Assembly (NCBI RefSeq): GCF_042651425.1
Contig: NZ_JBHSCW010000011.1
Location: 186,001-250,000, forward strand
DNA: 64,000 nt
Source: Fodinicurvata halophila
Lineage (GTDB): Bacteria; Pseudomonadota; Alphaproteobacteria; Kiloniellales; DSM-21159
Reading direction: 5' to 3'
Position numbers and translations under genes: made by a program. The notes below the pieces were generated by a model. That model ran no database searches, was not told the origin of the DNA, and worked only from the letters and a program-made list of their open reading frames with translations. This document shows, one piece after another, positions 1 through 8,645 of the stretch; positions within the stretch are counted from its first letter, which is position 1, and each line of letters starts with the position of its first letter.

Positions 1-2
1 TG

Positions 3-47
3 GCCGGCAAGGTGCGTGGACGGCTGATCGTCGATATCGCAGCGTGA
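3..47 (+). CDS. C-terminal tail of an oxidoreductase, probably MDR family (partial)
   Basis: The window opens inside a gene. This frame reads AGKVRGRLIVDIAA and then a TGA stop. A GKVRGR-(V/L)-V-D ending is typical of zinc-independent medium-chain quinone oxidoreductase / acrylyl-CoA reductase proteins, so this is probably the last turn of such an enzyme. Only 14 residues are visible, so the family is a guess. The stop lies 43 bases before the next gene on the same strand. Confidence 0.45.
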   Translation, partial: AGKVRGRLIVDIAA

Positions 48-90
48 AACGGCGTCGCCTTTCGGGCGGGGCGCCGGAAAGGACGAGAGC

Positions 91-741
91 ATGGCATATT
101 TGACGAGGCGGATTTTCCTGCTAAGCGGGCCATTGGCCCTCGCCGGAGCAGCCTTCGGCACGCGCCTGCCTGCCTTGGCAGGCACAGCTCCGGAAGGTTT
201 GACGCCGAGCCAGACCGAGGGGCCCTTCTATCCCGACTCCCTGCCGGCCGAGCGTGACAACAATCTCGTCCGCCTCGCCGAGGCGGACAGCAGGGCCGAG
301 GGCGAGATCCTGGAACTGCAGGGCCGGGTCCTGGATGCGGACGGCACTCCCTTCCCGGAATGCCGCATCGAGATCTGGCAGGCCGATGCCGGGGGACGCT
401 ATCTGCACAGCGGCGATGACAGGGAGGGTGCACGCGATCCTCTTTTCCAGGGTTACGGCACCACCCGCAGCGACAGCGAGGGCCGCTACGGCTTTCGCAC
501 CATTCGCCCCGTGCCCTATGGCTCGCGCACGCCCCACATCCATTTCAAGGTCCATCCCCCGGAGGGAGAGACCCTGACCACCCAGATGTACGTGGCCGGC
601 GAACCCCTGAACGGGGAGGACTGGATCTACAGCCGGCTCAGCGAAGCGGAAAAGGCACGCCTGAGCGTGGAGCTGAAGGCCCTCGATGACGAGGACGGCA
701 CACGCTGGGCAGGCCACTTCCCCATTGTCCTGCCGCGCTGA
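91..741 (+). CDS. exported intradiol ring-cleavage dioxygenase-like protein
   Basis: A 216-residue protein with a twin-arginine type leader (TRRIFLLSGPLALAG, residues 5-19), so it is probably exported folded with its metal. The body matches the catalytic fold of intradiol dioxygenases, the protocatechuate 3,4-dioxygenase beta-chain type. It has TEGPFYP near residue 42, IEIWQADAGGRYLH (first Tyr ligand), GRYGFRTIRPVPY (second Tyr) and TPHIHFKV (the two His ligands). All four expected Fe(III) ligands are present. Family members open catechol-type rings with O2; exported versions are usually uncharacterised and their substrate cannot be read here. It is a single gene, convergent with the Lrp-type regulator. 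Confidence 0.82.
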   Translation: MAYLTRRIFLLSGPLALAGAAFGTRLPALAGTAPEGLTPSQTEGPFYPDSLPAERDNNLVRLAEADSRAEGEILELQGRVLDADGTPFPECRIEIWQADAGGRYLHSGDDREGARDPLFQGYGTTRSDSEGRYGFRTIRPVPYGSRTPHIHFKVHPPEGETLTTQMYVAGEPLNGEDWIYSRLSEAEKARLSVELKALDDEDGTRWAGHFPIVLPR

Positions 742-759
742 ACGCAACCGGAGTGCGCC

Positions 760-1278
760 CTATTCCTCGATCTGCACGGCCGTGTCGTACTTCACCCGGC
801 GCAGGGTGAAACTGGTGCGGAATCGCCGGATGTTGTGCTCACGCGCCAGGACGTCGCGCACGAAGTCGTTGTAGTGCTCCATGTCGCGGCAGGAGACCAG
901 CAGCAGGTAGTCGCTCTCGCCCGAGATGAAATAGCATTGCTGCACCTCGGGCTGCGTGGAGATGTGGCGCTCGAACGCGGCCAGCGCATCCTCGCGCTGG
1001 CGGTCCAGTTCGACGCTGACGAAGGCAATCAGGGCATGACCGGTCTTCGCGGTGTCCACCAAGGCCACGTCGCGCAGGATGTAGCCTTCCTGCCGCAGGC
1101 GCTTGACCCGACGCGAACAGGGCGCCGGCGAGAGACCGACCCGTTGGGCCAATTCCTCGTTGGTCATCCGCGCATCGCGTTGCAGGAGGTTGAGAATCCG
1201 ACGGTCGATCCGATCCAGGGCCGAGAGCGCGCGCTCGCTTTCCTGCACCTTATTGCGTGGACGGGCTTCCTTGTTCAT
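760..1278 (-). CDS. acdR: Lrp/AsnC-family regulator, probable AcdR
   Basis: A 172-residue protein with an N-terminal winged helix-turn-helix (LNLLQRDARMTNEELAQRVG onward, residues 33-80) and a C-terminal RAM ligand-binding domain ending in the RFRTSFTLRRVKYDTAV strand. It lies divergently from the ACC deaminase gene across a 140-bp gap. That is the arrangement known for AcdR, the Lrp-like activator of acdS in several proteobacteria. The family call rests on sequence; the AcdR role is inferred from position. Lrp proteins are octameric and often sense the amino acid their target degrades. Confidence 0.85.
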   Translation of the reverse strand: MNKEARPRNKVQESERALSALDRIDRRILNLLQRDARMTNEELAQRVGLSPAPCSRRVKRLRQEGYILRDVALVDTAKTGHALIAFVSVELDRQREDALAAFERHISTQPEVQQCYFISGESDYLLLVSCRDMEHYNDFVRDVLAREHNIRRFRTSFTLRRVKYDTAVQIEE

Positions 1279-1418
1279 TCCGATTGCTCATTGCTCGTGG
1301 GAAAAGGCAATCTAGGGCAAGAAACATGACAAAGAAAGCAGGGAATTCATGATTGATTGCGCATAGACTGGCTTTCTCGATATCAGGTTTCGCATACAAG
1401 GCTTCCGGAGATATTCAG
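1279..1418. promoter_or_regulatory. divergent acdR-acdS control region
   Basis: This 140-bp spacer separates two divergent genes, so it must hold both promoters. It is more AT-rich than its surroundings. I could not assign -35/-10 boxes or an Lrp box with confidence. An upstream in-frame ATG at 1353 exists but is not used in this annotation. Confidence 0.5.
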
Positions 1419-2435
1419 ATGAAATTCGAGCAGTTCAAACGCCATCCGCTGACCTTCGGTCCCACGCCCGTCGAACCCCTCCCTCGGCTCAGCGCCCACC
1501 TGGGCGGAAAGGTGGAGATCTGGGCCAAGCGCGAGGACTGCAACAGCGGCCTCGCCTTCGGTGGCAACAAGGTGCGCAAGCTGGAATACCTGGTGCCGGA
1601 TGCACTCGAACAGGGCTGCGACACGCTGGTGACCATCGGCGGCATCCAGTCGAATCACACCCGTCAGGTCGCCGCGGTGGCGGCGAAACTGGGGATGAAG
1701 TGCCGCCTGGTGCAGGAGCACTGGGTCGACTGGAACGACGCCGTCTATGACCGCGTGGGCAATATCCAGATGAGCCGCATCATGGGCGCCGAGGTGGAAC
1801 TGGTAAACGCCGGCTTCGACATCGGCATTCGCGAAAGCTGGGAAAACGCGCTGGAAGACGTGCGTCAGCGCGGTGGCAAGCCCTATGCCATACCCGCCGG
1901 TGCTTCGGATCACAAGCTGGGCGGCCTGGGCTTCGTCGGCTTCGCCGAAGAGGTCCGCCAGCAGGAGGCCGAACTGGGCTTCCAATTCGATTACATCGTC
2001 GTCTGCGCGGTCACCGGCAGCACCCAGGCCGGCATGGTGGCCGGCTTCGCCGCCGACGGCCGTGCCAACCGCGTGATCGGCATCGACGGCTCGGCCGAGC
2101 CTGCGAAGACCCGAGACGCTGTCCTGCGCATCGCACGCAGCACGGCCGACCTGGTCGATCTGGGGCGTGCCATTGAAGACGAGGAGGTCGTGCTCGACAC
2201 CCGCTATGCCTATCCCGCCTATGGCCTGCCCTCCGCGGAAACCCTCGCGGCCATACGCCTCTCGGCACAGCTCGAGGGCATGATGACCGACCCGGTCTAT
2301 GAAGGAAAATCCATGCAGGGCATGATCGACATGATCCGGCACGAGGAATTTCCGGAGGGCGCGCGTGTGCTCTACGCCCACCTGGGCGGCGTGCCCGCCA
2401 TCAACGGCTACAGCTATCTCTTCAAGGACGGCTGA
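1419..2435 (+). CDS. acdS: 1-aminocyclopropane-1-carboxylate deaminase
   Basis: A PLP enzyme that turns the ethylene precursor ACC into 2-oxobutyrate and ammonia in the cytosol. From this ATG the protein is exactly 338 residues, the usual AcdS length. The reference residues then fall on their expected numbers: Lys51 (GGNKVRK) for PLP, Ser78-Asn79-His80, Tyr294-Glu295 and Leu322. Glu295 and Leu322 are the pair that separates true ACC deaminase from D-cysteine desulfhydrase, so this looks like a genuine deaminase. An ATG 66 bases upstream would add 22 unmatched residues and was rejected. The gene ends 2 bases from the convergent ABC permease gene. Confidence 0.95.
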   Translation: MKFEQFKRHPLTFGPTPVEPLPRLSAHLGGKVEIWAKREDCNSGLAFGGNKVRKLEYLVPDALEQGCDTLVTIGGIQSNHTRQVAAVAAKLGMKCRLVQEHWVDWNDAVYDRVGNIQMSRIMGAEVELVNAGFDIGIRESWENALEDVRQRGGKPYAIPAGASDHKLGGLGFVGFAEEVRQQEAELGFQFDYIVVCAVTGSTQAGMVAGFAADGRANRVIGIDGSAEPAKTRDAVLRIARSTADLVDLGRAIEDEEVVLDTRYAYPAYGLPSAETLAAIRLSAQLEGMMTDPVYEGKSMQGMIDMIRHEEFPEGARVLYAHLGGVPAINGYSYLFKDG

Positions 2436-2437
2436 GA

Positions 2438-3283
2438 CTATATCCTGGCCTCCTCGGCCAGCAGGGCCGCCCTGCGCCGGGCGTTGGCACGGGCCTCCTC
2501 GCGCCGACGCGCCAGTTCGTAGAAGACGGCCGCGACGATGGTGGTGCAGACCAGGATCAGGCCCAGGGCGTTTACCGCCGGGGTCACGCCGGTGCGCACC
2601 TTCGAAGCGATGTAGACCGTCAGCGTGGTGTCGAAGCCGCGCACGAAGACCGTGGTGTTGTAGTTCTCGAAGGACTGCAGGAAGGCGATCAGGCAGCCCG
2701 CAAGGATGGCGGGCATCAGGAAGGGCAGTGTGACCCGGCGGAAGGCCTGCCAATGCGTGGCGCCCAGGTCCAGGGCCGCCTCCTCCTGCGCGCGCTCGAA
2801 ACGCTGCAGACGTGCCAGCACCATCAGCATGACATAGGCAGCGATGAAGGTGGATTGCGCCAGGATCATCAGGAAGACGCCGCCGCTGACTCCGCGCGTC
2901 TGCCAGAAGATCAGCGTCGAGATGCCGATGATCACCCCCGGCGTCAGCAAGGGGGAGACCATGACGCCGTAGATGAAGGTCTTGGCCCGGGTACGGAGTT
3001 CGTTCAGCAACAGGGCACCGGAGACTCCGATCGGCACGGCCACGCAGATCACGCCCAGGCCGACCACCAGGCTGGTCCAAAGCGCAGTCCACATCTGCGC
3101 GTCCTCGGCCAGCACGCCAAACCACTGAAGGGTCGTGCCTTCCCAGGGCGTTATGGTGGGAAAGCGGCTTTCGTTGAACGTGGCCGCGCTCATCAGGGTG
3201 AGTGGCAGCAACAGGTAGGTAAAGAAAACCGCCAGGTAGCCGCGGACGAACCAGGTGAGGATGCGATCGGAAGTCATGCCCAT
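2438..3283 (-). CDS. potC: ABC transporter permease, PotC-like
   Basis: An inner-membrane permease of 281 residues with about six transmembrane helices, of the spermidine/putrescine/opine class. The EAA cytoplasmic loop is seen around EEAALDLGATHWQAFRRVTLP. It is the last gene of a minus-strand operon (binding protein, ATPase, PotB-like, PotC-like); only 3 bases separate it from the PotB-like gene. The operon probably imports a polyamine or an amino-acid-like compound. The substrate cannot be decided from the permeases. Confidence 0.85.
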   Translation of the reverse strand: MGMTSDRILTWFVRGYLAVFFTYLLLPLTLMSAATFNESRFPTITPWEGTTLQWFGVLAEDAQMWTALWTSLVVGLGVICVAVPIGVSGALLLNELRTRAKTFIYGVMVSPLLTPGVIIGISTLIFWQTRGVSGGVFLMILAQSTFIAAYVMLMVLARLQRFERAQEEAALDLGATHWQAFRRVTLPFLMPAILAGCLIAFLQSFENYNTTVFVRGFDTTLTVYIASKVRTGVTPAVNALGLILVCTTIVAAVFYELARRREEARANARRRAALLAEEARI

Positions 3284-3286
3284 CCC

Positions 3287-4171
3287 CTACTTCGCTATAT
3301 CGTCCAGCTCGACGCGGAAGAGCCTGAGCGCCGCGAAGATGAAGCCAAGGCAGAGCACCAGCAGGATGAAGGCGTAGGCCGCCCCCTGGTTCCAGTTCCC
3401 GCCCTCGAAGAACCAGTTGTAGATGATCTGGGTGAACCAGCGGCTGCCCGGAGAGCCGAGCAGGGCCGGCACGGCATAGGAGCCGGCCGCCAGCATGAAG
3501 GTCATGATGCAACCTGTGGCAATCCCGGGCTTGGCATGCGGGATCACCACACGCCAGTGAATGCGCCACACCGGGGCCCCAAGATCGCGGGCGGCTTCCA
3601 CCTGGTTGCGGTTGAGGGATTCCAGCGCATTGTACAGTGGGAAGACCATGAAGAGAATATAGGCGTAGACCATGCCGATGATGACGCCGCCGTCGCCCGA
3701 AAGGTAGCGGATCGGCTGGTCGATCAGGCCCAGGTAGCCGAGGATCTGGTTGAGCGGCCCGTTGTAGGCCAGGATGATCCACCAAGCGAAGGTGCGCAGG
3801 ATCTCGTTGATCCAGAAGGGAATGACCAGCAGCAACACGAAGAAGGAAGCCTGCCGGCCACGCGCCAGTTGCGCCAGGAAATAGGCCACGGGATAGCAGA
3901 CCACCAGGGTAATGAACGTGACCAGCGCACTGGCCCAGATGGTCTTGAAGAAGATCGCTCGGTGGATCTCGTTGTCCGCCAGGGTGAGATAATTGGTCAG
4001 CGTGTAGCTGTCGTCCGGCCCACCGCGCAGGGTCGGCGGCAGGTTGGGCCGGAAGGAATAGTCGATCATGACCAGCTGCGGACCGACCACCATGACCATG
4101 ATCCAGAGCAACGTGATCAGCATGATGACGCTGGTCAGCGTCAGGCCGTAGCGCTGCAGGACCGCCTGCAC
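3287..4171 (-). CDS. potB: ABC transporter permease, PotB-like
   Basis: A 294-residue integral membrane protein with an N-terminal anchor helix (LTSVIMLITLLWIMVMVVGP), a long periplasmic segment, then the typical six-helix permease core. Its coupling loop contains EAARDLGAPVWRIHWRVVIP. It pairs with the PotC-like permease to form the channel of a PotABCD-type importer. Only 3 bases lie between it and both neighbours, so co-translation is likely. Confidence 0.87.
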   Translation of the reverse strand: MQAVLQRYGLTLTSVIMLITLLWIMVMVVGPQLVMIDYSFRPNLPPTLRGGPDDSYTLTNYLTLADNEIHRAIFFKTIWASALVTFITLVVCYPVAYFLAQLARGRQASFFVLLLVIPFWINEILRTFAWWIILAYNGPLNQILGYLGLIDQPIRYLSGDGGVIIGMVYAYILFMVFPLYNALESLNRNQVEAARDLGAPVWRIHWRVVIPHAKPGIATGCIMTFMLAAGSYAVPALLGSPGSRWFTQIIYNWFFEGGNWNQGAAYAFILLVLCLGFIFAALRLFRVELDDIAK

Positions 4172-4174
4172 GAT

Positions 4175-5245
4175 TCAGCCCTCCACCAACAGGACGGCAT
4201 CTTCCGCATGGAAGCTGAAGGCTACCCTGCGTCCGACTGACAGATCCGGGGTCGAGGCCGTGTTCTGGAGTTGCGCCATCAACAGCTGTTCTCCGCTGCG
4301 CGCCTCGAGCTGGAAATAGGCGCCCTCGAAGCCGCGGCGGGTGATCTCTGCCTCCAGGCGATTGCCCTCGTTCTCCGATCCGTTCATGTACAAGCGTTCC
4401 GGCCGCACGAACAGCATCGCCTCGGCGCCTTCGGAAAGGTCCCTGACGTTACGTGCCCGAAGTGCGCCGAAGGATGTTTCCAGAACGGCCAGCTCTCCCT
4501 CGCGGGCCCGAACGCGGCCGGGAATACGGTTGTTCTCGCCCACGAAGGTGGCGGCGAAATAGCTGTGCGGCTCGTCATAAAGGCGATCCGGGGTATCCAC
4601 CTGTTCGATCCGGCCCGTGTTCATCACCGCCACTCGGTCCGACATGGTCAGTGCCTCGCCCTGATCGTGGGTGATGTAAATGAAGGTGACGCCCGTCTTC
4701 TTCTGTATGGCGCGCAATTCACTGCGCATGTGCTGGCGCAGCTTCAGGTCCAGGGCCGAGAGCGGCTCGTCCAGCAGCAGCACCGAGGGCTCCACCGCCA
4801 AGGCTCGGGCGATGGCCACGCGCTGGCGCTGTCCGCCCGAGAGTTCCGAGACTTTCTTCTCCGCCTGCCCGGTCAAGGCGATCAGGTCCAGCAGTTCGTC
4901 CGCTTTCCGGCGCCGCTGGGCCTTCGACCATCCCTGGACTTCGAGCCCGAAGGCAATGTTCTCCCAGACTGGCATCAGGGGAAACAGGGCCAGATTCTGG
5001 AAGATCATGGCGGTGGGTCGCTTGTTCGGTCCGCGTCCCCGCATATCCTGGTCACCGATCAGGACCTGCCCCTCGCTGGGCTCCAGGAAGCCAGCCACCA
5101 CCCGCAGCAGGGTCGTCTTGCCGCAGCCTGACGGTCCCAGGAACGAGAAGAACTCGCCGGCCTGTATCTCCAGGCTGACGTTGTCCACGGCCGTGAAGTC
5201 TCCAAAGCGCACACTGACGCTTCGCAGTTCCACACCCTGCGTCAT
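4175..5245 (-). CDS. potA: ABC transporter ATP-binding protein, PotA-like
   Basis: The cytosolic ATPase of the polyamine-type importer. Walker A is GPSGCGKTT, the signature is LSGGQRQRVAIARAL and Walker B is VLLLDEPLSALD. A C-terminal TOBE domain follows (roughly residues 270-350, with LFVRPERLYM). The ATG at 5245 is chosen because GGGAGA lies just upstream and homology begins right after it (MTQGVELRSVSVRFGDF). A longer frame from 5308 adds 21 unmatched residues. From this start the protein is 356 residues, normal for PotA. Confidence 0.9.
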   Translation of the reverse strand: MTQGVELRSVSVRFGDFTAVDNVSLEIQAGEFFSFLGPSGCGKTTLLRVVAGFLEPSEGQVLIGDQDMRGRGPNKRPTAMIFQNLALFPLMPVWENIAFGLEVQGWSKAQRRRKADELLDLIALTGQAEKKVSELSGGQRQRVAIARALAVEPSVLLLDEPLSALDLKLRQHMRSELRAIQKKTGVTFIYITHDQGEALTMSDRVAVMNTGRIEQVDTPDRLYDEPHSYFAATFVGENNRIPGRVRAREGELAVLETSFGALRARNVRDLSEGAEAMLFVRPERLYMNGSENEGNRLEAEITRRGFEGAYFQLEARSGEQLLMAQLQNTASTPDLSVGRRVAFSFHAEDAVLLVEG

Positions 5246-5332
5246 GAGTCTCTCCCGAACACCTCTGTCTGCGTCCTCTCGAATAAACTGCGCTCCGGAG
5301 GCGCCCATACGTCTCCGGATCCGCAGCCGTTA

Positions 5333-6484
5333 TCATGCCGCAAGGAAGCGTTCGGCATACTCGTTGCGCTTGGAGATGAACCAGGCATCCTGGACCGGCC
5401 AGGCCCAGAGCTTGTCCAGCGCATCCTCGGGATAGGCGTAGGCGAAGAATTCGCGGTTGAAGTCGTCGAGGTGCTCCTCGGCGCCCTTCACCGTGGTGTT
5501 GATCTTCGTCTCGTTGGCGTACATGGCCCCCACTTCCGGTGTGTAGTACCAGTTGATGAAGGCTTCCGCCTGTTCGATATTCTCGGCCCCCGACAGCATG
5601 CCGAAGCCCTCGATCCACATCAGTGCGCCCTCCTTCGGCGCCAGATAGCGGATGGGCATGCCCTCGTCCCAAAGACGCGCTCCGGTGGAATCCCACGTCT
5701 GGCCGATCACGCACCCGTTGGTGCGGAACGCACCCTGGGCCTCGTTCTCGTTGTTCCAGAACTGGGCGATGCTGCCTTTGTTCTTGATCGCCTCCTCCAG
5801 GATGATGTCGTAGTTGGCAGCCATCTTCTCCTCGTCGGCGAAACATTCGCGCATGCTGTGAGGCAGGCGCCCCTCGTCCTGCAGCCAGAGACCTATGCCC
5901 ACCAGGCCGGAATGGCCGCGCAGGGTGACGAAACCGGAATAATCCGGATTCCACAGATCGCCGTAACTGGCGCTGCCGTACTCCAGCGGCGCCTCGTCCT
6001 TGTTGAAGGACAGCGCCTCCGTGCCCCAGTCCGTGGGTGCCACATAGCGCTCGCCGCCGACCATGCCGCCACCCTCGTCGGCGCCGTTCAGGTTGCCGGC
6101 AATGACCTGGTCGAAGTCGATATTGTTTGTGTTGAGCGGCGAGAGAAGCCCCTCCTCGACATACTGGGGCACGCGATCGATGGTCGGCATGATCAGGTCG
6201 AAACCGCTGGCCTGGTTGGCGCGGACCTGATTCATCTGCTCCTCGTTGGAGCCGAATTCCACACGGGTTACCTCGATTCCGGTCTTGTCGGTGAAATCGG
6301 CCAGCATGTCGTCGCTGAAGTAACCGGCCCAGCAATAGACCCGCACCTCACCCGAGGAAGACAGCGCCCGCGGGCTGATGATGGCCGGAGCAGCAAGCAC
6401 CGCGGCCCCTGCGGCCGCGGACTTCATGACCTGGCGACGTGTAAACCCCGGCCTCTGCCCTGTGGTTGCGATCTGCTTTTTCAT
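5333..6484 (-). CDS. potD: periplasmic polyamine-type substrate-binding protein (PotD/PotF-like)
   Basis: Extracellular solute-binding protein and first gene of the potDABC-like operon. It has a twin-arginine leader (TRRQVMKSAAAGAAVLAAPA), so Tat export is likely, which is less usual than Sec for this family. The mature part starts RVYCWAGYFSDDMLADF, the classic PotD/PotF opening. A purine-rich ribosome site (GGAAAAAGAAG) precedes the ATG at 6484; a start 16 codons upstream is possible but unsupported. Family knowledge suggests putrescine, spermidine or a related cation as ligand. Confidence 0.86.
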   Translation of the reverse strand: MKKQIATTGQRPGFTRRQVMKSAAAGAAVLAAPAIISPRALSSSGEVRVYCWAGYFSDDMLADFTDKTGIEVTRVEFGSNEEQMNQVRANQASGFDLIMPTIDRVPQYVEEGLLSPLNTNNIDFDQVIAGNLNGADEGGGMVGGERYVAPTDWGTEALSFNKDEAPLEYGSASYGDLWNPDYSGFVTLRGHSGLVGIGLWLQDEGRLPHSMRECFADEEKMAANYDIILEEAIKNKGSIAQFWNNENEAQGAFRTNGCVIGQTWDSTGARLWDEGMPIRYLAPKEGALMWIEGFGMLSGAENIEQAEAFINWYYTPEVGAMYANETKINTTVKGAEEHLDDFNREFFAYAYPEDALDKLWAWPVQDAWFISKRNEYAERFLAA

Positions 6485-6561
6485 TCTTCTTTTTCCTTTT
6501 CTGGAAGCCTCATTCAAGGTGATCGGATTCAAGCCTACACCAGGAATGTTACAAGCGTCAT

Positions 6562-6577
6562 TACACCAAAGGGTGTA
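6562..6577. promoter_or_regulatory. candidate operator TACACC-AAAG-GGTGTA
   Basis: A perfect 6-4-6 inverted repeat, TACACCAAAGGGTGTA, lies in the spacer between the divergent ABC operon and the dehydrogenase gene. A further copy of the half-site TACACC lies at 6536-6541, 26 bp away in direct orientation. Repeated half-sites in a divergent control region suggest binding of a dimeric regulator. No regulator gene lies next to it. Confidence 0.35.
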
Positions 6578-6672
6578 GTTATCAACCAGAAATCCTCGCC
6601 TTGCCGGTCGAAAGCAAAGCCTCTACCCTTGGCTATCTTCAATCGAAACCATGGAAACGGGGGGAAACCGAG

Positions 6673-7539
6673 ATGACAAAACTGGCGTTCCTGGGACTTG
6701 GGGTAATGGGCTATCCCATGGCGGGACACCTGGCCAAGGCGGGCCACGAGGTCCGCGTCTACAACCGTACAGCCGAGAAGGCGTCCAAGTGGACCCAGGA
6801 GCATGGCGGCAGCAGCGGCAAGACGCCGGCGGAAGCCGCAGCGGACGCGGATATCGTCTTCATGTGCGTGGGCAACGATGACGATGTGCGCACCGTGGTC
6901 TACGGCGATGACGGCGCCCTGGCCGGCATGAAGAGCGGCGCGATCCTGGTCGACCATACGACCGCCTCGGCAGAGCTGGCCCGCGAACTCGAGAAAGCCT
7001 GCAAGGCCGAGGGCAAGGGGTTCCTGGACGGACCCGTGTCCGGTGGACAGGCCGGTGCCGAGAACGGCGCCCTGACCATCATGGTCGGAGGAGACGAAAA
7101 GCCCTTCGAGAGCGCCAAGAGCGCCATGGATTGCTATGGCCGTGCCGTGACCCTGATGGGCACAGCCGGCTCCGGCCAGTTGACCAAGATGGTCAACCAG
7201 ATCTGCATCGCCGGCCTGGTCCAGGGCCTGGCCGAGGGCGTGAACTTCGCCCAGAAGGCCGGCCTGGATTGTGAGAAGGTCTTCGATGTCATCGGCAAGG
7301 GCGCGGCCCAATCCTGGCAGATGGACAACCGGCACAAGACCATGCTGGAGGACAAGTTCGACCACGGTTTTGCCGTCGATTGGATGCGCAAGGATCTGAA
7401 TATCGCTCTGGCCGAAGCCCAGCGCAACGGCTCCCAGCTGCCGGTCACGGCCCTGGTCGACCAGTTCTATGCCGCCATCCAGGGCATGGGCGGTGGCCGC
7501 TGGGATACCTCCAGCCTGCTGCGCAACCTCAAGGACTGA
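6673..7539 (+). CDS. NAD(P)-dependent oxidoreductase, 3-hydroxyisobutyrate dehydrogenase family
   Basis: A 288-residue beta-hydroxyacid dehydrogenase. It shows the N-terminal Rossmann motif FLGLGVMGYPMAGHLAKAGH, the substrate-binding signature DGPVSGGQAGAENGALTIMVGG and the catalytic lysine in GQLTKMVNQ. The ATG follows a GGGGGAAACCGAG stretch and starts directly with the Rossmann strand. Members oxidise 3-hydroxyisobutyrate, tartronate semialdehyde, 6-phosphogluconate-like or succinic semialdehyde substrates. Which one applies here is not evident. It is divergent from the polyamine-type importer, so a role in the same catabolism is possible. Confidence 0.85.
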   Translation: MTKLAFLGLGVMGYPMAGHLAKAGHEVRVYNRTAEKASKWTQEHGGSSGKTPAEAAADADIVFMCVGNDDDVRTVVYGDDGALAGMKSGAILVDHTTASAELARELEKACKAEGKGFLDGPVSGGQAGAENGALTIMVGGDEKPFESAKSAMDCYGRAVTLMGTAGSGQLTKMVNQICIAGLVQGLAEGVNFAQKAGLDCEKVFDVIGKGAAQSWQMDNRHKTMLEDKFDHGFAVDWMRKDLNIALAEAQRNGSQLPVTALVDQFYAAIQGMGGGRWDTSSLLRNLKD

Positions 7540-7550
7540 AGCCGACGAAT

Positions 7551-7585
7551 CACCCGGGCCGCGGCACACGGCAGCGGTCCGGGTG
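7551..7585. terminator. hairpin between convergent genes
   Basis: A GC-rich inverted repeat with 12-base arms (CACCCGGGCCGC / GCGGTCCGGGTG, one G-T pair) and an 11-base loop. It sits between the stop of the dehydrogenase gene and the end of the convergent transporter gene. It could end transcription from both sides. There is no T-tract, so its strength is uncertain. Confidence 0.5.
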
Positions 7586-7602
7586 CGTCGGAGTGGAAGG
7601 CG

Positions 7603-8544
7603 TCACGCCTGCTCGGGCTGGCGATTGGCAAGGATGACACCACCCAGGATCGCCGCGCCCCCAGCCGCGAAGCGCCAGTCCAGATCTGCCGCGCCCAGCG
7701 CAACCAGCGCACCGGAGGCAATGAACGGCACGGCATAGGCAAGCGCGCCTACCATCCGGGCCGGGCCGCGCCGCACCCCGTAGGCCCAGGCCACGAACGC
7801 CAGGCCATAGGGACCGGCCCCGATCACGGCACAGATGACAAGCGTTTCAAGGCTCAACGGCCACTGTGCCGTCTCAAAGCCCAGATGAATCAGCAGAGCG
7901 AGGAGCGCACCCAGGCCGAAAACCCGTGGCCAGGCGCGTGGTCCGAGCGTCACGCCATGACGCAGGACAAGCGAATAGCCGACCCAGCAGAGCCCGCTGA
8001 GCAGTCCGGCGAGATATCCCGTCGCCTGCCCCCAGGAGAAACCGCTCGCTGACAACGAGCCCGCCGCAGTCCCCTGATCGAGCACCATTGTCGTGGTGCC
8101 GGCGAAAGCGAGCGTGCAGCCGGCGAGAACCAGCGGACCGACACGTCCCTGCCGCAGGATCTCGCTCGCCGCCACGAACATGAGCGGCCAAGTGTAGGTC
8201 ACCAGCGTAACCCGCTCGGGCGGCGCCCAGTCCAGTCCCAGGAAATAGAACCCGATCGCCCCCACCAGCAGGGCCGCGAGCAGAAGGCCGCGGGTGAAGG
8301 GCAAGGCCGCAGCCTCTGTCCCGGCCGTGGCCCTGGCCCCCTCTCCGAGACCTGCACACAGCCGTGCGACCCCTGCCGCACAGGCCAGCGCGATCGCCGC
8401 CGTCTGCAACGGTGGCACCTGGGCCACCTGCTCACGCAGGACAGGCAGCAGGCCCCACAGCACCACGGCAAAGAGCGCCGCAGAGAATGCAATCGTTTCA
8501 CTAGGGTTGTATCGATCGAGAATACGCTGATAACCTTGCCGCAT
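7603..8544 (-). CDS. EamA/DMT-family transporter
   Basis: An inner-membrane protein of 313 residues with about ten hydrophobic helices in two EamA repeats, the topology of drug/metabolite exporters such as RhaT/YdcZ relatives. The second repeat carries the usual motif near the end (VPFIASGALVALGAADLDW). It is divergent from a LysR-type regulator, a common pairing in which the regulator controls efflux of its ligand. Substrate unknown. Confidence 0.8.
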   Translation of the reverse strand: MRQGYQRILDRYNPSETIAFSAALFAVVLWGLLPVLREQVAQVPPLQTAAIALACAAGVARLCAGLGEGARATAGTEAAALPFTRGLLLAALLVGAIGFYFLGLDWAPPERVTLVTYTWPLMFVAASEILRQGRVGPLVLAGCTLAFAGTTTMVLDQGTAAGSLSASGFSWGQATGYLAGLLSGLCWVGYSLVLRHGVTLGPRAWPRVFGLGALLALLIHLGFETAQWPLSLETLVICAVIGAGPYGLAFVAWAYGVRRGPARMVGALAYAVPFIASGALVALGAADLDWRFAAGGAAILGGVILANRQPEQA

Positions 8545-8552
8545 GGTCGGCC

Positions 8553-8634
8553 ATACTCCTGGTTTTTCGGGAAGTTCTGCACCTCAGATAGCCGGGAGTA
8601 TCCGATCGTTCAAATCCATAGTTTTGATGAAACT
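8553..8634. promoter_or_regulatory. divergent EamA-LysR control region with two inverted repeats
   Basis: An inverted repeat (ATACTCCTGG at 8553-8562 and CCGGGAGTAT at 8592-8601, one wobble) lies just upstream of the transporter start. A second, AGTTTTGATGAAACT at 8620-8634, fits the T-N11-A form of a LysR box and ends 11 bases before the regulator's start. The second may be the autoregulatory site. Confidence 0.4.
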
Positions 8635-8645
8635 CATCGTGTTTT

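Noticed and set aside
1383..3785. An 800-codon open frame antisense to acdS and the permease gene
   Set aside because: It is a GC-rich shadow of acdS and the PotC/PotB-like genes. It has no family motif, while the sense genes have clear ones.
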